NCBI GenBank assembly: GCA_009801085.1
Contig: VNWV01000008.1
Span: forward strand, 1,984,001-2,048,000
Origin: Lasiodiplodia sp. COLG20
Taxonomy: Eukaryota > Ascomycota > Dothideomycetes > Botryosphaeriales > Botryosphaeriaceae
Direction of reading: 5' to 3'
Length of the DNA stretch: 64,000 bases
Below, in pieces: positions 44,790 to 55,374 of this stretch. Numbering within the stretch: position 1 is the first letter of the stretch; each line of letters starts with the position of its first letter. The position numbers and the translations under genes were made by a program. The notes under the pieces are model-generated. The model was not told the origin of the DNA. It saw only the letters and a list, made by a program, of their open reading frames with translations, and ran no database searches.

Positions 44790-46913
44790 CTTTGGCTATC
44801 ATAAGTCGTTGGATGTTGGATTAAAGTCGAAAATAGAAGCCACAATGTTTGAATAAAAATGAAAATTTTCAACTGGGTCTTTTTGGAACCCATGGTACAC
44901 TGGTGCCTAAAGAAGACAATATTTTTGAAAACCAAAGACGCAGTCCTCTGGCTCATGTTCTTACTTAACGAGCTGGTAGCGGAAGATCGACCTTACCATC
45001 GAAGTGTGGGCTCTATCAGGACATCAGTTCCTTGGCATTACCTATTTTACTACAGATTTTCTTTTTCAGGGCGCTAGTTTAAAATATATACTCATATAAT
45101 CCTACTACTTCTGTAGTACATGCGAAATGTTTAACGCTCTTATATGAGTTTAGTACATTCTATTGATTCTCTATTATTAGTACCGTTCGAAAGTGGCTAC
45201 GCAAGTACTGAATAATTTGTTTACAAACGATGAGTGAGAGCCTGCATGGGTATTTTCAAGTATCTCTTTCCGTGGAATGAATATTTCGAAGTTTAGGGAG
45301 GCGTCGAGTTTGCGGTTAGCATTTAATTAGGCACGCTGTAATGCACGCTGTAATTCACGCTGTGAGGGAGATGCAGTTCGACAGCGCACGGACTGTGAAT
45401 TTCATTTGTGAACCCATTTTTCACAAATGGACGGATCGCACAAGTACTTTGCATTAAGTTAAATTCGGGAAGAGATGGTGTAGTAAATGATAGAGAGAGG
45501 TGTTCATCTGCAGCAAGACTGATACATAGCCCGAAAGCTCGGCTGTTTGAATGATTCAAGTTTTATTTGGTTTATTTTCCATGAGCCAGGACTTCAAGTG
45601 CTCACGAATGAACGCCCATATGTCAAAGTGCAAAGTTCTTAGGCTAGGTGGTATAGCACGTGGACAAGCTCAAGTCTCGGTTGTGTGCTTGTGCGGCAGC
45701 TTCCGGGACGGCTTCCGGCGGAGAAAATGCGGAGAATGTCGAACAGCGCCCGTAGCGCGCTGCTGTGAGATGGACGCAGGCTGGCCTAGAAAGTTAGTCA
45801 CATGCGCTGCAAGGAGCAAACTCTGTCAAAGACGCAGCGGGGTGAGGGCGCGATGGATTTAAAGTGGGACATGGTTTCGGATAGAAGCTGCAGCCTTTGA
45901 AACGGCGTTCCAGATCACTGGGCGCCCCGGTGGCAGGGATGATGTGGTTCTAGAACAATCGTGGAACGGCGCGCCTGCCCAGTGCCGCTTGGAGGCCAGG
46001 ATGCCGTGGAAGCTTCGAAGAAGGTGAGCTGAGTGAGCGTGCGTCCGCACGCATCTACTCTTGCGCAGTGAAGTCAAAAACGCGCGCGCTTTGCCAAACG
46101 CTGCTCTATGCGGTGTGACATACGAAACCCCTTAGCTACACGTGTGCAACGTCGCGTGGCCGCGTTGGCTGCGTCAGCAACGGAGGCTTGCTCCTTTCTA
46201 CGTTAGCAAAGCAACTTCATGCAGCAGCATGCTCCAATCCTTTCAGCGCGAAGCGGCTGCAGGGCCTTCTACCTGACACGCAGGGCCAGGGCAAAAGAGC
46301 ACCATCAGTCGATCTGGAATAGGGGATAATAATTCGCAGGCCAAGAGCTGCGCGTCTTGAACTGGAAGCTTGACCCAACGTGCATGCAGCCGTCCAAGCG
46401 GCATCTGCCACTCACAATTAGCTTCCCCTTTAGCTTGTCCACATGCCTGCAATGAGGCGTCGTGCTGGGATGTAAGCTGACGTTTGTTTGCTCGCCGCTC
46501 GAGTCCATTTAATTTCCCTCCGCCTAAAGATTTGAGCCCCGGCAGGTTGCCTTTTGACGCGTTCGGCATGGATGCAAGCCACATGATTTGAGCCGCAGCT
46601 GCGCTCGCGAATGACCCGGACTGCTGGAAACGAAGTACGGGAAGATGCGGGAATCACCCCACATGGGCAAGAGCACGGCGCATGGAGAAGCTGGTTCAGC
46701 GGCATTTCCGAATCGTATTTGTCGATCTGCTTAGCCACCTACACGTGACGGCCTGCCGCCTCGTGGCCTCCCTATGCGGCGTGGCTGGTTTCTCCACAGC
46801 CCTGCAGGTGGGAGATTGGCCTCCTGATTCAGAGGGCGCCAAGGTCAGCCGCAGGTGCCGTACGGGCTCCTGCTCGGAAGTCGGCAGGCAGAGCGTCTCC
46901 CTCCCTCGCAGCC
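44790..46913. other. intergenic, AT-rich then GC-rich, nothing recognised
   Basis: From 44800 to 45500 the sequence is AT-rich; it includes three tandem copies of a 12-base word (CACGCTGTAATG and variants) at 45332-45367. From 45500 to 46900 it is GC-richer with only short random frames. No exon chain is seen. Confidence 0.4.
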
Positions 46914-47315
46914 CTACTCCTGGTCGGCGGCGAGCAGCTTCTCGACGGCGGCGACCTTGTCCTCAAACGACTGCTTCTTGTCGGTACGAGTGCCAACACG
47001 AATATCAGACTGAATTCGGACGATTCCTTGCTGATGCAAAAGTGTGTGAGCCCGACCGATGAAGCCTAGCACCTCATCCCACGAGCCCTCTGCGCGTACC
47101 AATAAGCGTCACAGCCTCACTCCCGCGTGGGCGGACTCACCGAGGGTAGTGCCGGCAGAGTGCATGCTGTAGTGGAGCCCGGAGCTCTGCAGCAGGCGCT
47201 GGACCGCGGCGACCTCGCGCGACACAGAGGCGGACGCGGTGCCGAGCGGGATAAGGCAGAAGTCGGCCGTGCAGGCGGGCGGCGTGGGCAGCGCGGAGAG
47301 GTCAGGAGAAGGCAT
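46914..47315 (-). CDS. ECM15: ECM15/UPF0045 thiamine-binding-like protein
   Basis: A 116-residue protein in two exons (47315-47141 and 47089-46914, intron 51 bases, phase 1) of the MTH1187/YkoF-like family that includes yeast Ecm15. Diagnostic stretches: C-T-A-D-F-C-L-I-P-L-G-T, V-S-R-E-V-A-A-V-Q-R-L-L, Y-S-M-H-S-A-G-T-T-L-E-G, W-D-E-V, V-R-I-Q-S-D-I-R-V-G-T-R-T-D-K-K and E-D-K-V-A-A-V-E. Family structures are small ferredoxin-like folds that bind thiamine or a related ligand; the cellular role is not firmly known. The length is usual. It diverges from IPK1, and most of their shared spacer is duplicated at 25514-25781. Confidence 0.92.
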
Positions 47316-47726
47316 GGCGTGTGGTTGGGCGGTTTTATAGGCAGGGCGGTGGATGATGGCGTGCAGGTGAGCCATGCGCAGCCGCCTATAATTAGGAGAG
47401 CCGCCTGGCCGTGCGGGTAGAGGCACCCATGTCAGTTGCGTCAGTCCAGCTTTGATCGGCCCCATGCAGAGCCACAGCAGCAGGGCGGCGCGCTGGGATG
47501 CCCTGCCGCACACATGGTCAAAACACACGGTGCCAATTCTCTGTCACTTCAACCACATTCCTTGCTGCTCCGGCCGCCGACACCATCGCGCCTGCCTCCG
47601 CGCCCCAAAATCCGTCACACCACCCGTCCCTTCCCCAATACCCAGCACCATGTGCAGCTCTGCAAGGCCGCCCACAGCACAGCACCACTACCACAACCCC
47701 ACCGCTCCACCCCGGCCACGCAGACC
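47316..47726. promoter_or_regulatory. bidirectional ECM15/IPK1 promoter (source of duplicate)
   Basis: A 411-base spacer between divergent genes. Bases 47338-47604 recur inverted at 25514-25781. A TATA-like word (CTATAAAA on the minus strand, 47333-47340) lies just upstream of the ECM15 start, close enough that its use as a true TATA box would leave a very short leader. The IPK1 side from 47605 is C-rich and pyrimidine-rich and was not duplicated. Confidence 0.7.
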
Positions 47727-49154
47727 ATGGTGATCCGCGCCAAACTCGCGCGGCAACCGCCTCGTATGTCTTCAGTTCTACCAGCTTCTCTCAGCCCGAT
47801 GGACGTCGAACTCAGGTTCCGCACGGAAGTAAGGATGGTGCAGACAGGCACGCCGCCACGACCCCGCTGACTCGCCCAGGGCAACGCGAACGTTATCTTT
47901 AGGATCGCGGCGCTGGACTCCTCTCGCGACGCCTGCTCCAACGAGCCCAAACTCGACGTGCGCAACACCGAGACGTATGGCGCCCTCGAGCCCGACTGGT
48001 GCCACAGCGACGACCCGCGCAAGCAGCGCCGCTACAATTGCGAGATGCGCAAGAAACGCCGCGAGCTGCTCGCCGCCTATGCCGACAACGGCCACGTCCA
48101 GCGCACCCACGACTTCATCCGCGCCGTCAACCAGCACAACCTGACCAGCGCCGGCGACACCCTGCTGCGCCTGAAGAAGGAGATGCCCTTCTACCAGGAC
48201 GACGAGACCACCTACAACTTCTACATCAACACCGTCGCCGAGTGGATCCCCCCGCGCCATCTGGTCGAGCAGGACCTCATTAACATTGGCAACGACATCA
48301 TCGACCAGTGCAACCGCGAGCTGCGTCTCCAGGAACGGACGGGCAAGCGTGATGCGAACCGCCACGGCACCTCTCTACACGCAACCGACAAGGCCCTGGT
48401 GCTACGGGATATGGAGAGCGACGACCCGCAACAAAGCGTGACGCTGGAGTTCAAGCCAAAGTGGCTTTGGCAGTCGCCCCATGCCCCCAAGGGCGCGACC
48501 CGCTGCCGCACCTGCGCCCTGCGCGCTAAGCGCATGAGCGAGGGCAAGAAGGAGTCCAAAACTCACGGCGTCCAGTGTCCACTGTCGCTCGCTACCGGAG
48601 AGCCATCCCTCGTCAAGGACGCCATTGAGATGTTAATCGACAACCACGAGAATTACGTCGGCTGCAGACCGACGTGGCTGCAGCCTCAGAAGACACGTCG
48701 CAGCTCGACTTTTCCTCTCCAGCGACCGGCCCCGAAATCACGCGAGGATCTCATTGCTATCCTGCACGACCATTTCCAGAAAAAGCTTGATGGCACGAAA
48801 GGAGAAGGATACCGCGTTCTTGAGGGCCTGCGCAATTTGCAAAGAATGTTGGACCCACACGGCATCCTAAGCTACAAAGGAAACCCACCCGACGACGATT
48901 TCCTCCTGGCAATGACGCTTCGCGACTGCTCGCTCTATGTCCAAGTCCACTGGGACAGCCGGCGCGTCGAATCACGGCTAGGCGACCTCGATCCCAAGGT
49001 CGCCAGGGGTGGAAAACTCGAGCAGTGGCGCGAGACGGAGCGGGGGCTGCTGGACGGAGGCTGGTACTTCGCGACACCAGGAGATGAGACATGTCTCCTA
49101 AGCAGGAAAGACCGCCCATCTCCCACCCGCCGCCCTTCACGCGCACCAACTTGA
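47727..49154 (+). CDS. IPK1: inositol-pentakisphosphate 2-kinase
   Basis: Phosphorylates inositol pentakisphosphate at position 2 to give phytate (IP6), which acts in mRNA export and phosphate signalling. Two exons (47727-47828 and 47880-49154; 51-base phase-0 intron) give 458 residues. The nucleotide loop spans the junction: E-L-R-F-R-T-E then G-N-A-N-V-I-F-R-I at 35-43. The family signature E-F-K-P-K-W-L-W-Q-S (about 224-233) is followed by R-C-R-T-C (242-246), and M-T-L-R-D-C-S-L-Y-V near 379 carries the aspartate of the metal site. The C-terminal tail is Pro/Arg-rich. The N-terminal boundary is slightly uncertain: a second ATG is at 47766 and a 36-base GTATGT...CAG stretch lies between, too short for a normal intron. 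Confidence 0.9.
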
Positions 49155-51421
49155 TGACCCATTGGCTCATATTACCCACACCCACTCATCATTGCCTTCC
49201 CGTTCCGGTCGCGTATATTATACGTCCGTGCGCATAGCGATTTTTGCTTTTTCGCCGATGTTGCGCCACAGAGCTCGAGCTCCTACGCCTCGCTCTGCAC
49301 TTCCCCGGACAGTACTCCTGATCATCTCCTTCAAATCAAACTCGCTCCGCATCAATCCTCCGTCATTACACCGCCACGCTAATCTCGTCAAACAACAGAG
49401 CCTCTTCGTCGACGTGGCTTGACGAGCACTGGCTTCATACGCTTGACAGATTCGATTTGATTCCTGCGCTCATCCCGGCGAATTCCATGGCCACTGACAC
49501 CCTACGACCCAGCAAGGCAAGCTGTTGTAGATGCCGAGCACGCGAGGCGATTCGATCCTCCTGACAAACGCTCGTGACGATCTTTCGTAACACGGTCCCC
49601 GACTTTCACATGCCGTACTTCGCGAGTGTTTTCGTGCCAATAATCCACAGGTACTCCTTGGATAGTGGATGGTGCGGCTAGGGGTCCTGTGGACAATCGA
49701 TTGAAATAGGGATGCATTAACAGCACTGGACCGGCAACTGTCGACGCGCATTGGGAGGTCGCTATGCATCAACAATGTGTTACATGTGCTCGCGAACTTC
49801 GCCAGAACGGGTCGTATATTTTTCTATATGGAGCTACGTCCGGAGAGTGGATACCGGAGCCCGGAATGTCGGCACAATATTTTGAAGGGACAGCGGCACA
49901 GTGCACCTTGCCCTCCCTTTGATGATACGGAGTGGCAGAAGATCGAGCCTAGAAGCGCGGCTTTAGGTTCGACTTGAGTGAAAGGATGATTGGCAAGAAG
50001 CAAAAGAAAATGAGTCGTTGAGGCTTGGATGATGAATAACGGGTGGTAGAACACCTTCTGTTCCTCGGTGTTTGGCAACATGCATTTAGCTCGAAGCTAG
50101 CATGTGCATAGCTTACCGCGGAACTAATGTTTCCGCTTCTTAAGTCATGGAATTATGGATTGTCCACAGAGCGTGGACATAATGATAGCATATCTTAAGC
50201 ATGTAAAAAAAGCAAAAAACTGACATAAAAAATTTCAAAAGGATTAATACATCATTCTCGAAGAACCAAACTTGGAATGCTCTTGGAGATGTCACCACCT
50301 CCGTTCTCCGGTGTTCTCCGCAAGAAAACTTTCCTTATTGTGACCAACACGCCACTACCGTTTCGTTTCCATGGCGCTGGTAAAGTGGCGATTCTCGCTA
50401 CTCCCTACACTCGCCAAATTCCCTCACTGCCTTTTTTCGCTTCCAAGTTGGTGGGACGAGGGCTGCATGTTTGTGTGTGGCGATTATCGCCACTCCCTAT
50501 TTCGCAATAGTTCCCTAGCATCCTCCCTTGCTGGCTCCACCGTGGGCTTACTGATGCAGGGAAGAATGCCGTGCTGACGGTTACATAGTATGTACTTTCT
50601 GGCGCACCTCGCTGTCGGCTACTCTTGCCGGCTGTTGGTTCCCTATCCGGAACTATTTCAAATTGTCTACTGTCCAGCATCCCAAGATGACGTCAACAGC
50701 ACCAATGCGTAACGCCAGGAGCAAAGGCAATCCGCCTCAGCCACCCCCAGAAGAGGTGCGTCGGCACTGAAGTCGGGATTGTATAGTGGCGCAGGAAAGA
50801 AGGTAACCGCCATACCCCTGAATGAGGTGAAAGTGAAGTGATGGAACTAGCAAATGGAAATAAGACCGGTTCAGTACATGATACAGAACAAGATACAAGC
50901 TTGCTCGACCACATCTCGAGAGTTCGTCTGCCGGCGGCCGCGAGTCCCCTTGGCAAGGTAGGGGAGGCCTCATCATCTCCCCCCCTTTTTTTCGCCTCCT
51001 CTTCTCGCCTCACGATAATCGGCTCCATCGTCATCATCGTCATCGGCGGAGGGGCAGAAGAGTATTGGCCCCCACCGCCCCCAAAGCAACACGACTCGAC
51101 CTGAAGCCGCGCTAAAAGAAGTGCCGAATGATCTCCGGTGGGTTAAGTATTTTCGGTTGGAGCGTTTAGCGCGCTTAAATTTGGTGTTTGTCTTGTGTGT
51201 GTTCGCCGTTGGACCTAATCTCTTTTTTGTTTTCCCCATTCTATGTCGGCAATGACTTGCCGAAGCAAAGTTCCCTATTATCGTCGTTCAGAGATCCCCT
51301 GAGTTTCGGTTGCTTGCCTGATTCTCTCCGCTCGCCCGCTTGCTCGTCCGCACTCGAGTTCCATCCCCCTTTACTTCGAGCGAGTTCTGCCGCCTCTCTT
51401 GTCCCTCCCTCTTTCGCGACC
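49155..51421. other. intergenic, nothing certain
   Basis: Between IPK1 and the 3' end of the Rtt103-like gene. AT-rich from 50100 to 50290. On the minus strand at 49696-49502 a frame after a CACAG acceptor-like word reads A-P-S-T-I-Q-G-V-P-V-D-Y-W, V-K-V-G-D-R-V-T-K-D-R-H-E-R-L, which looks protein-like, but no flanking exon could be attached. The stretch 51190-51420 is pyrimidine-rich. No gene is called. Confidence 0.4.
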
Positions 51422-52957
51422 CTAGTCCCTCCTCAGCATGTCCGCAACATCGGCGTCGATGCCGTCGTAGGCATCACCCGTTGCGAACTCGGCAAAGTCC
51501 TGCTCCGCGACGCCCGCCCCCGCCCCGCTTCCGACTCTCCTCTTCTTGGCGGCGCCGGGATAGCCACCGCTACCATTGTCGTAGCCATTCGCCTGGTCGC
51601 TATCGTCGCGCTGGGTCTTCTGCGGCAGGATGCTGGCGGCGGCGAGGGCCTCGAGGGCGCTGGGTCCAGGGGCCGGCTCGTCATGGCTGGGGGGCTGCTC
51701 CGGGGCGAAGCCGGCCGTCGCGCCGGTCATCGTGGGCAGCGCGAAGGCGGGCGGCGGCGTGCCGACGGGGGTGATGGACTCGATGGGCGGGGGCGTCAGG
51801 CCCTCGACATCTGGCCGCTGGGGCTCGTCCAGGCCGTTGCTGCCGTCGGCGGCCACGGCGACGGGGCGGCGGCGCGGATCGTTGGCGGCGGGGCCCGAGG
51901 GCTGCGGCTCGGTCGACAGGCCGCGCATGATGGCGTCCTCGACCTCGCGCTTCTTGGCCTCGATGCCGGCCCGGCGCGTGCCCAGCTCCTGGTGCGCGGC
52001 TTCGTCCTTGGCAAGCGTTGCTTTGTGGCCCTCGAGCATCTTCTCCATCGCTGTGATCAGCTCCCGGCGCGACTTTATGCTCTCGGCGACGGCGCTCTCG
52101 GCGCTCGCTAGGTTCTTGAGGACTTGTGACAGGCGAGCAGCGTGGACGGGCGGCGTCGGGACGGGGTTGGCCGGGTCGATTAGCTTGTCGTATTCATTGT
52201 AGGCGTGTGTGACGCTGGACTTGGAGGCATTGTCCGTCTTGGTAAGGGAGGTCTGGAGGGGCACCAGAGGCTGGAGCTCTTGCGGGACGGAGGAGCCACT
52301 CGAGAAGAGAGAGCCACCTAGAGTGGCCTTCTTCCCGGGACCGCGGGTCTTGTCGAGTTCTAAAGTCGGATGTTAGTTTGTGTTTTGCTATAGCTTTCGG
52401 TGGGGTGACTGAACCGTCCAAGTTTCTTTCAATCTGGTCCTGGACGGGAGCATCGAAGATGACCCGCTGACGCCAGACCTCAATGACGCGTCGCAGCTTC
52501 TGTTGAATGTCGTAAGGAGCTCCCTTGTAGGCGACAGAGGTCGACTCGGCGATGATCTGCGAGGTGTTAGCTGGGGTCGCGTGCGCTGCGAATGCGAGAA
52601 CTGACCGGAGAGAAAGCGGCAACAAACTCGGTCTTTTTGCGCGCCTTGGACTGCTGAACAACCTCTGCGAATAGTCAGACGGCGGTCGGATATGACGTGG
52701 TCTCGGGCATACCGTTGGCAAGGTAGATCAAGCTGAGGCGCTTGTTCGGGGCGGAGTCCTTCAGGCGCTGCATCCACAGCTGGGCGGTTCGGTCGGCATG
52801 GCGCCTGTGAGCATCGGTGAGCGGGGAGTTGTGCGAGGAGTGGTGCATGTACGCGGTACCTATGGAACATAATCCATTGGGCGACAGTGACGATGCCCTC
52901 CTGCGTCTCATTGAGGGCCGACAGCTTTGCCTGGACAGCGTCGTCGGTGTATGCCAT
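51422..52957 (-). CDS. Rtt103-like CID-domain protein
   Basis: A 442-residue protein in five exons (52957-52860, 52804-52713, 52664-52606, 52556-52415, 52359-51422) with four introns of 48-55 bases. Residues 1-130 form a CID (RNA polymerase II C-terminal-domain interacting) fold: A-V-Q-A-K-L-S-A-L-N-E-T-Q-E, W-I-M-F-H-R-R-H-A-D-R-T-A-Q-L-W, N-K-R-L-S-L-I-Y-L-A-N-E-V-V-Q-Q-S and a final R-V-I-E-V-W-R-Q-R-V-I-F. That order is characteristic of Rtt103, which binds Ser2-phosphorylated polymerase and helps 3'-end formation and termination. About 250-305 is a coiled coil (S-A-V-A-E-S-I-K-S-R-R-E-L), and the rest is Pro/Ala-rich with K-K-R-R and an acidic end. One donor is GTCAGT and one GTTCAG, less usual but both keep the frame. 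Confidence 0.87.
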
Positions 52958-53348
52958 CTTGGCTTAGGTGCAAGAGCAGCAGGGCGCGCTAAGCGGCAAG
53001 CACGGGTTCACTCTTATGTTCTACAGCTCGCGCAGCGTCGCCGAGACGGGGTGGTGGGCAGGAGAGCAGCTGCGTGGAGTGGAGGATTTGCAGCACCAGA
53101 AGCTACCTCGTACAGCTCGCCGGCGTCACAAATGGCCGGCCGACGCAATTGTTCCGCTCCGTTCGGGCGCCAAGACTGCGCGTCACGGGCGTTGGCAGTG
53201 CGCTCTCCTGTGCGGCCAGGCCAGCTTGGAGCTCCGCTGCATGTCCAGCCCGACGACCTGAACACCACAACCGCGAATCGCCAACACGCACCCGACGCCG
53301 CAATCTTCCATCTCTCCGATCCCCTTCCGCTCCACGCACATTGCCGCC
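52958..53348. promoter_or_regulatory. bidirectional promoter region Rtt103-like / clathrin light chain
   Basis: A 391-base spacer between two divergent start codons. It is GC-rich on the left, and pyrimidine-rich with CACACGC-type words before the clathrin gene. No specific site is recognised. Confidence 0.45.
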
Positions 53349-54264
53349 ATGGCCGACAGGTTTCCGTCGCTGGATGAGATTGATGCCGGTAAATACCACC
53401 TACATGTCCCTGAAACGAATTGACCATCCTGGACATGCGCTGACATGCAATCCTGCCAGGCCAGACCGAAGCCCGCGGTGATGCCAACTTCGACCTCGTT
53501 GCCGACGCCGCAGACCAGGGCGACTTCCTGAGCCGCGAGCGCGCACTACTGGGCGAGGACGCCGACCAGTTCGCCGCACCCGGCGACAACACTGCCACGG
53601 TTGAGGATGCTGGCGACGATGATCTTCTGGGAGGCGGTGGCGGCGGCGACTTCCCCGCCATCGGCGACCAGGACGACGTGACCGGCTTCGAGAGCTCTTT
53701 CCCAGCGATAGACACGTCCAACGAGGTCCGTGTTCCGCAGTATTGCAGCGCGCAAGCTGGAATAACAGTACACATGCTGATGGACGTAAATAGCACATGG
53801 CTCCTGGCGGCACCATTACCGGCAGCACCGCCCCCTTCCTCCCCGGCGCACCCCAGTCCTCGTCATTCGCTCCTGTCGTCGCCGACGACGAACCTGAGCC
53901 CGAGGTCATTCGCGAATGGCGCGAGCGCCGCGACCTTGCCATCCAGCACCGCGATCAGATCTCGGATGAGAAGAAGCAAGCAACTGTCAAGGCCGCGCAC
54001 GAGGCCATTGACGACTTTTATGAGAACTACAACAACAAGAAGGAGAAGGGCATTGCTCAGACCCGCAAGGACGAGGAGGAATTCCTGAACAGCAGGGACG
54101 ACACCACGGCCGGTGGCACCAGCTGGGAACGCATTGCGAAGCTCGTCGACCTGAGCGGCAAGGGAGCGCGCGGCGGTGGCAGCGGCAGCGAGAAGGCCAG
54201 GTTCAGGGAACTGCTGCTCAGCTTGCGGAAGGACGAGAAGGCACCTGGCGCAACCGGCTACTAG
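53349..54264 (+). CDS. CLC1: clathrin light chain
   Basis: Regulatory subunit of clathrin triskelia, binding the heavy-chain hub on coated vesicles. Three exons (53349-53388, 53460-53725, 53794-54264; introns 71 and 68 bases) give 258 residues, normal for filamentous fungi. The N-terminus is M-A-D-R-F-P-S-L-D-E-I-D, followed by an acidic Gly/Asp-rich region with F-E-S-S-F-P-A-I. The centre is the heavy-chain-binding helix: V-I-R-E-W-R-E-R-R-D-L-A-I, D-E-K-K-Q, A-H-E-A-I-D-D-F-Y-E-N-Y-N-N-K-K-E-K. After it come W-E-R-I-A-K-L-V-D-L and a basic C-terminus R-F-R-E-L-L-L-S-L-R-K-D. All these are family hallmarks. Confidence 0.94.
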
Positions 54265-54606
54265 ATACCCTTGGACTGTCTGGTATGCAGATCTCGCAGG
54301 TCCTGCGTATCTTCTCTCTTTGTATCATACACGACCATTCTGATGATTGGGTCCTAGGGCGTGGGAAAAGTGACTGGTGCTTGCGTCTTCTCCCGGCGCA
54401 GCGGATCAGCAAATCATGACTTGGGTGGTTTTTATGGGGATAGAGGTAATAAGCAAAATCCGTTTTGACGCTTTACCGCCTCTGACCGTTATGATACTCT
54501 ATGATCTACGTCCACGCTTATTGCTTTCGAATAAGACAAGTTTTAATTCTCATGCAACACACTTGATCGCGAATATAGCTCGCACATAACACAGCTGGGT
54601 AAAGAG
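54265..54606. other. CLC1 3' flank
   Basis: AT-richer spacer between the clathrin light chain stop and the repeat cluster. Nothing else is recognised. Confidence 0.35.
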
Positions 54607-54860
54607 GTTTATAGAGGAGTATTGCAGCCGAAGTCCCCAAGGATAGATGGGTTTGAACAATATTCATGAGAGATTATTCAACTTATCGTCCGGACGAGAA
54701 CAATCTCACATCCTGATGCCAGCTTCAACTACTCATATCGTAAGATTTTTTTTATTTTTTTTTTAGAAACGCATGTAAGCAGTAGTTATCGCTCGGACGT
54801 AGAAGTATTATTCTACACATCCACGTCCGGACGGTAGTTTCAACAGCACATGACGGGAGC
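54607..54860. mobile_element. two degenerate cores of the inverted-repeat family (copies C and D)
   Basis: Copy C: an end-like word GGAGTATTGCAGCCGAA at 54614-54630, then a shortened core at 54667-54735 with TTATCGTCCGGACGAG on the left and CCAGCTTCAACTACTCA on the right. A run of T follows (54747-54764), as in the right flank of copy A (TTTATTTTTC). Copy D: core at about 54774-54850 with TTATCGCTCGGACGTAGAAG on the left and CACGTCCGGACGGTAGTTTC on the right. The 55-base distance from the end-like word to core C resembles the 54-57 bases in copy A. They may be a tandem or nested insertion. Many transitions and a deletion suggest old copies. No coding sequence. Confidence 0.6.
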
Positions 54861-55374
54861 GGAACACAAATTCACGCTGTAAAGAAAGAGGTGGGGTGGC
54901 CTGCATTTTAGCCCCAATTTTTTTCTCAGCTCTGGGAGTGCTACACCTGCGAAGTGCACCACCCCTCAACCTAGCGCTCTCTGCATAGCAGCAGTGTCCC
55001 CGCCATCGGCTCTCGCCCCGTCTCGTACGGTGGAGCGGAGGGTTCCGTTCGAAACGGAGAGGGACTCCAGTCGGAGTGGCGCTACCAAAGCCCCGCCGAG
55101 TAGCCACAGCCATGACTCAGGCACTAAAGCCAAGGCGGTTTTCTTTTCCTCTATCATTTTTTTTGTGGCACGCTCAACGGTGACTCTTCTGCTCTTGCCC
55201 TTCCTTTAGTTGGTTCCAGCTTCTGCATCGAAGGCCGCTCGCTATAACATTTCAATCTTTTCGGCTCTGTCGCTTATTCGCCACTCGCCTTTTTGTGAGA
55301 CAGAAATTTCAGCTCGTGCTCCCGGCCTTTCTCTGCCCATTCCCCACACCGCCATCTTTGCCGCTTTAAGCAAG
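54861..55374. promoter_or_regulatory. upstream region of the purine-cytosine permease gene
   Basis: A spacer that becomes pyrimidine-rich after 55140, with several TTTTCCTCTATC-like runs, as in fungal leaders. The permease frame is open back to 55210, but the ATG at 55375 with AAG context is the natural start. Confidence 0.4.
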
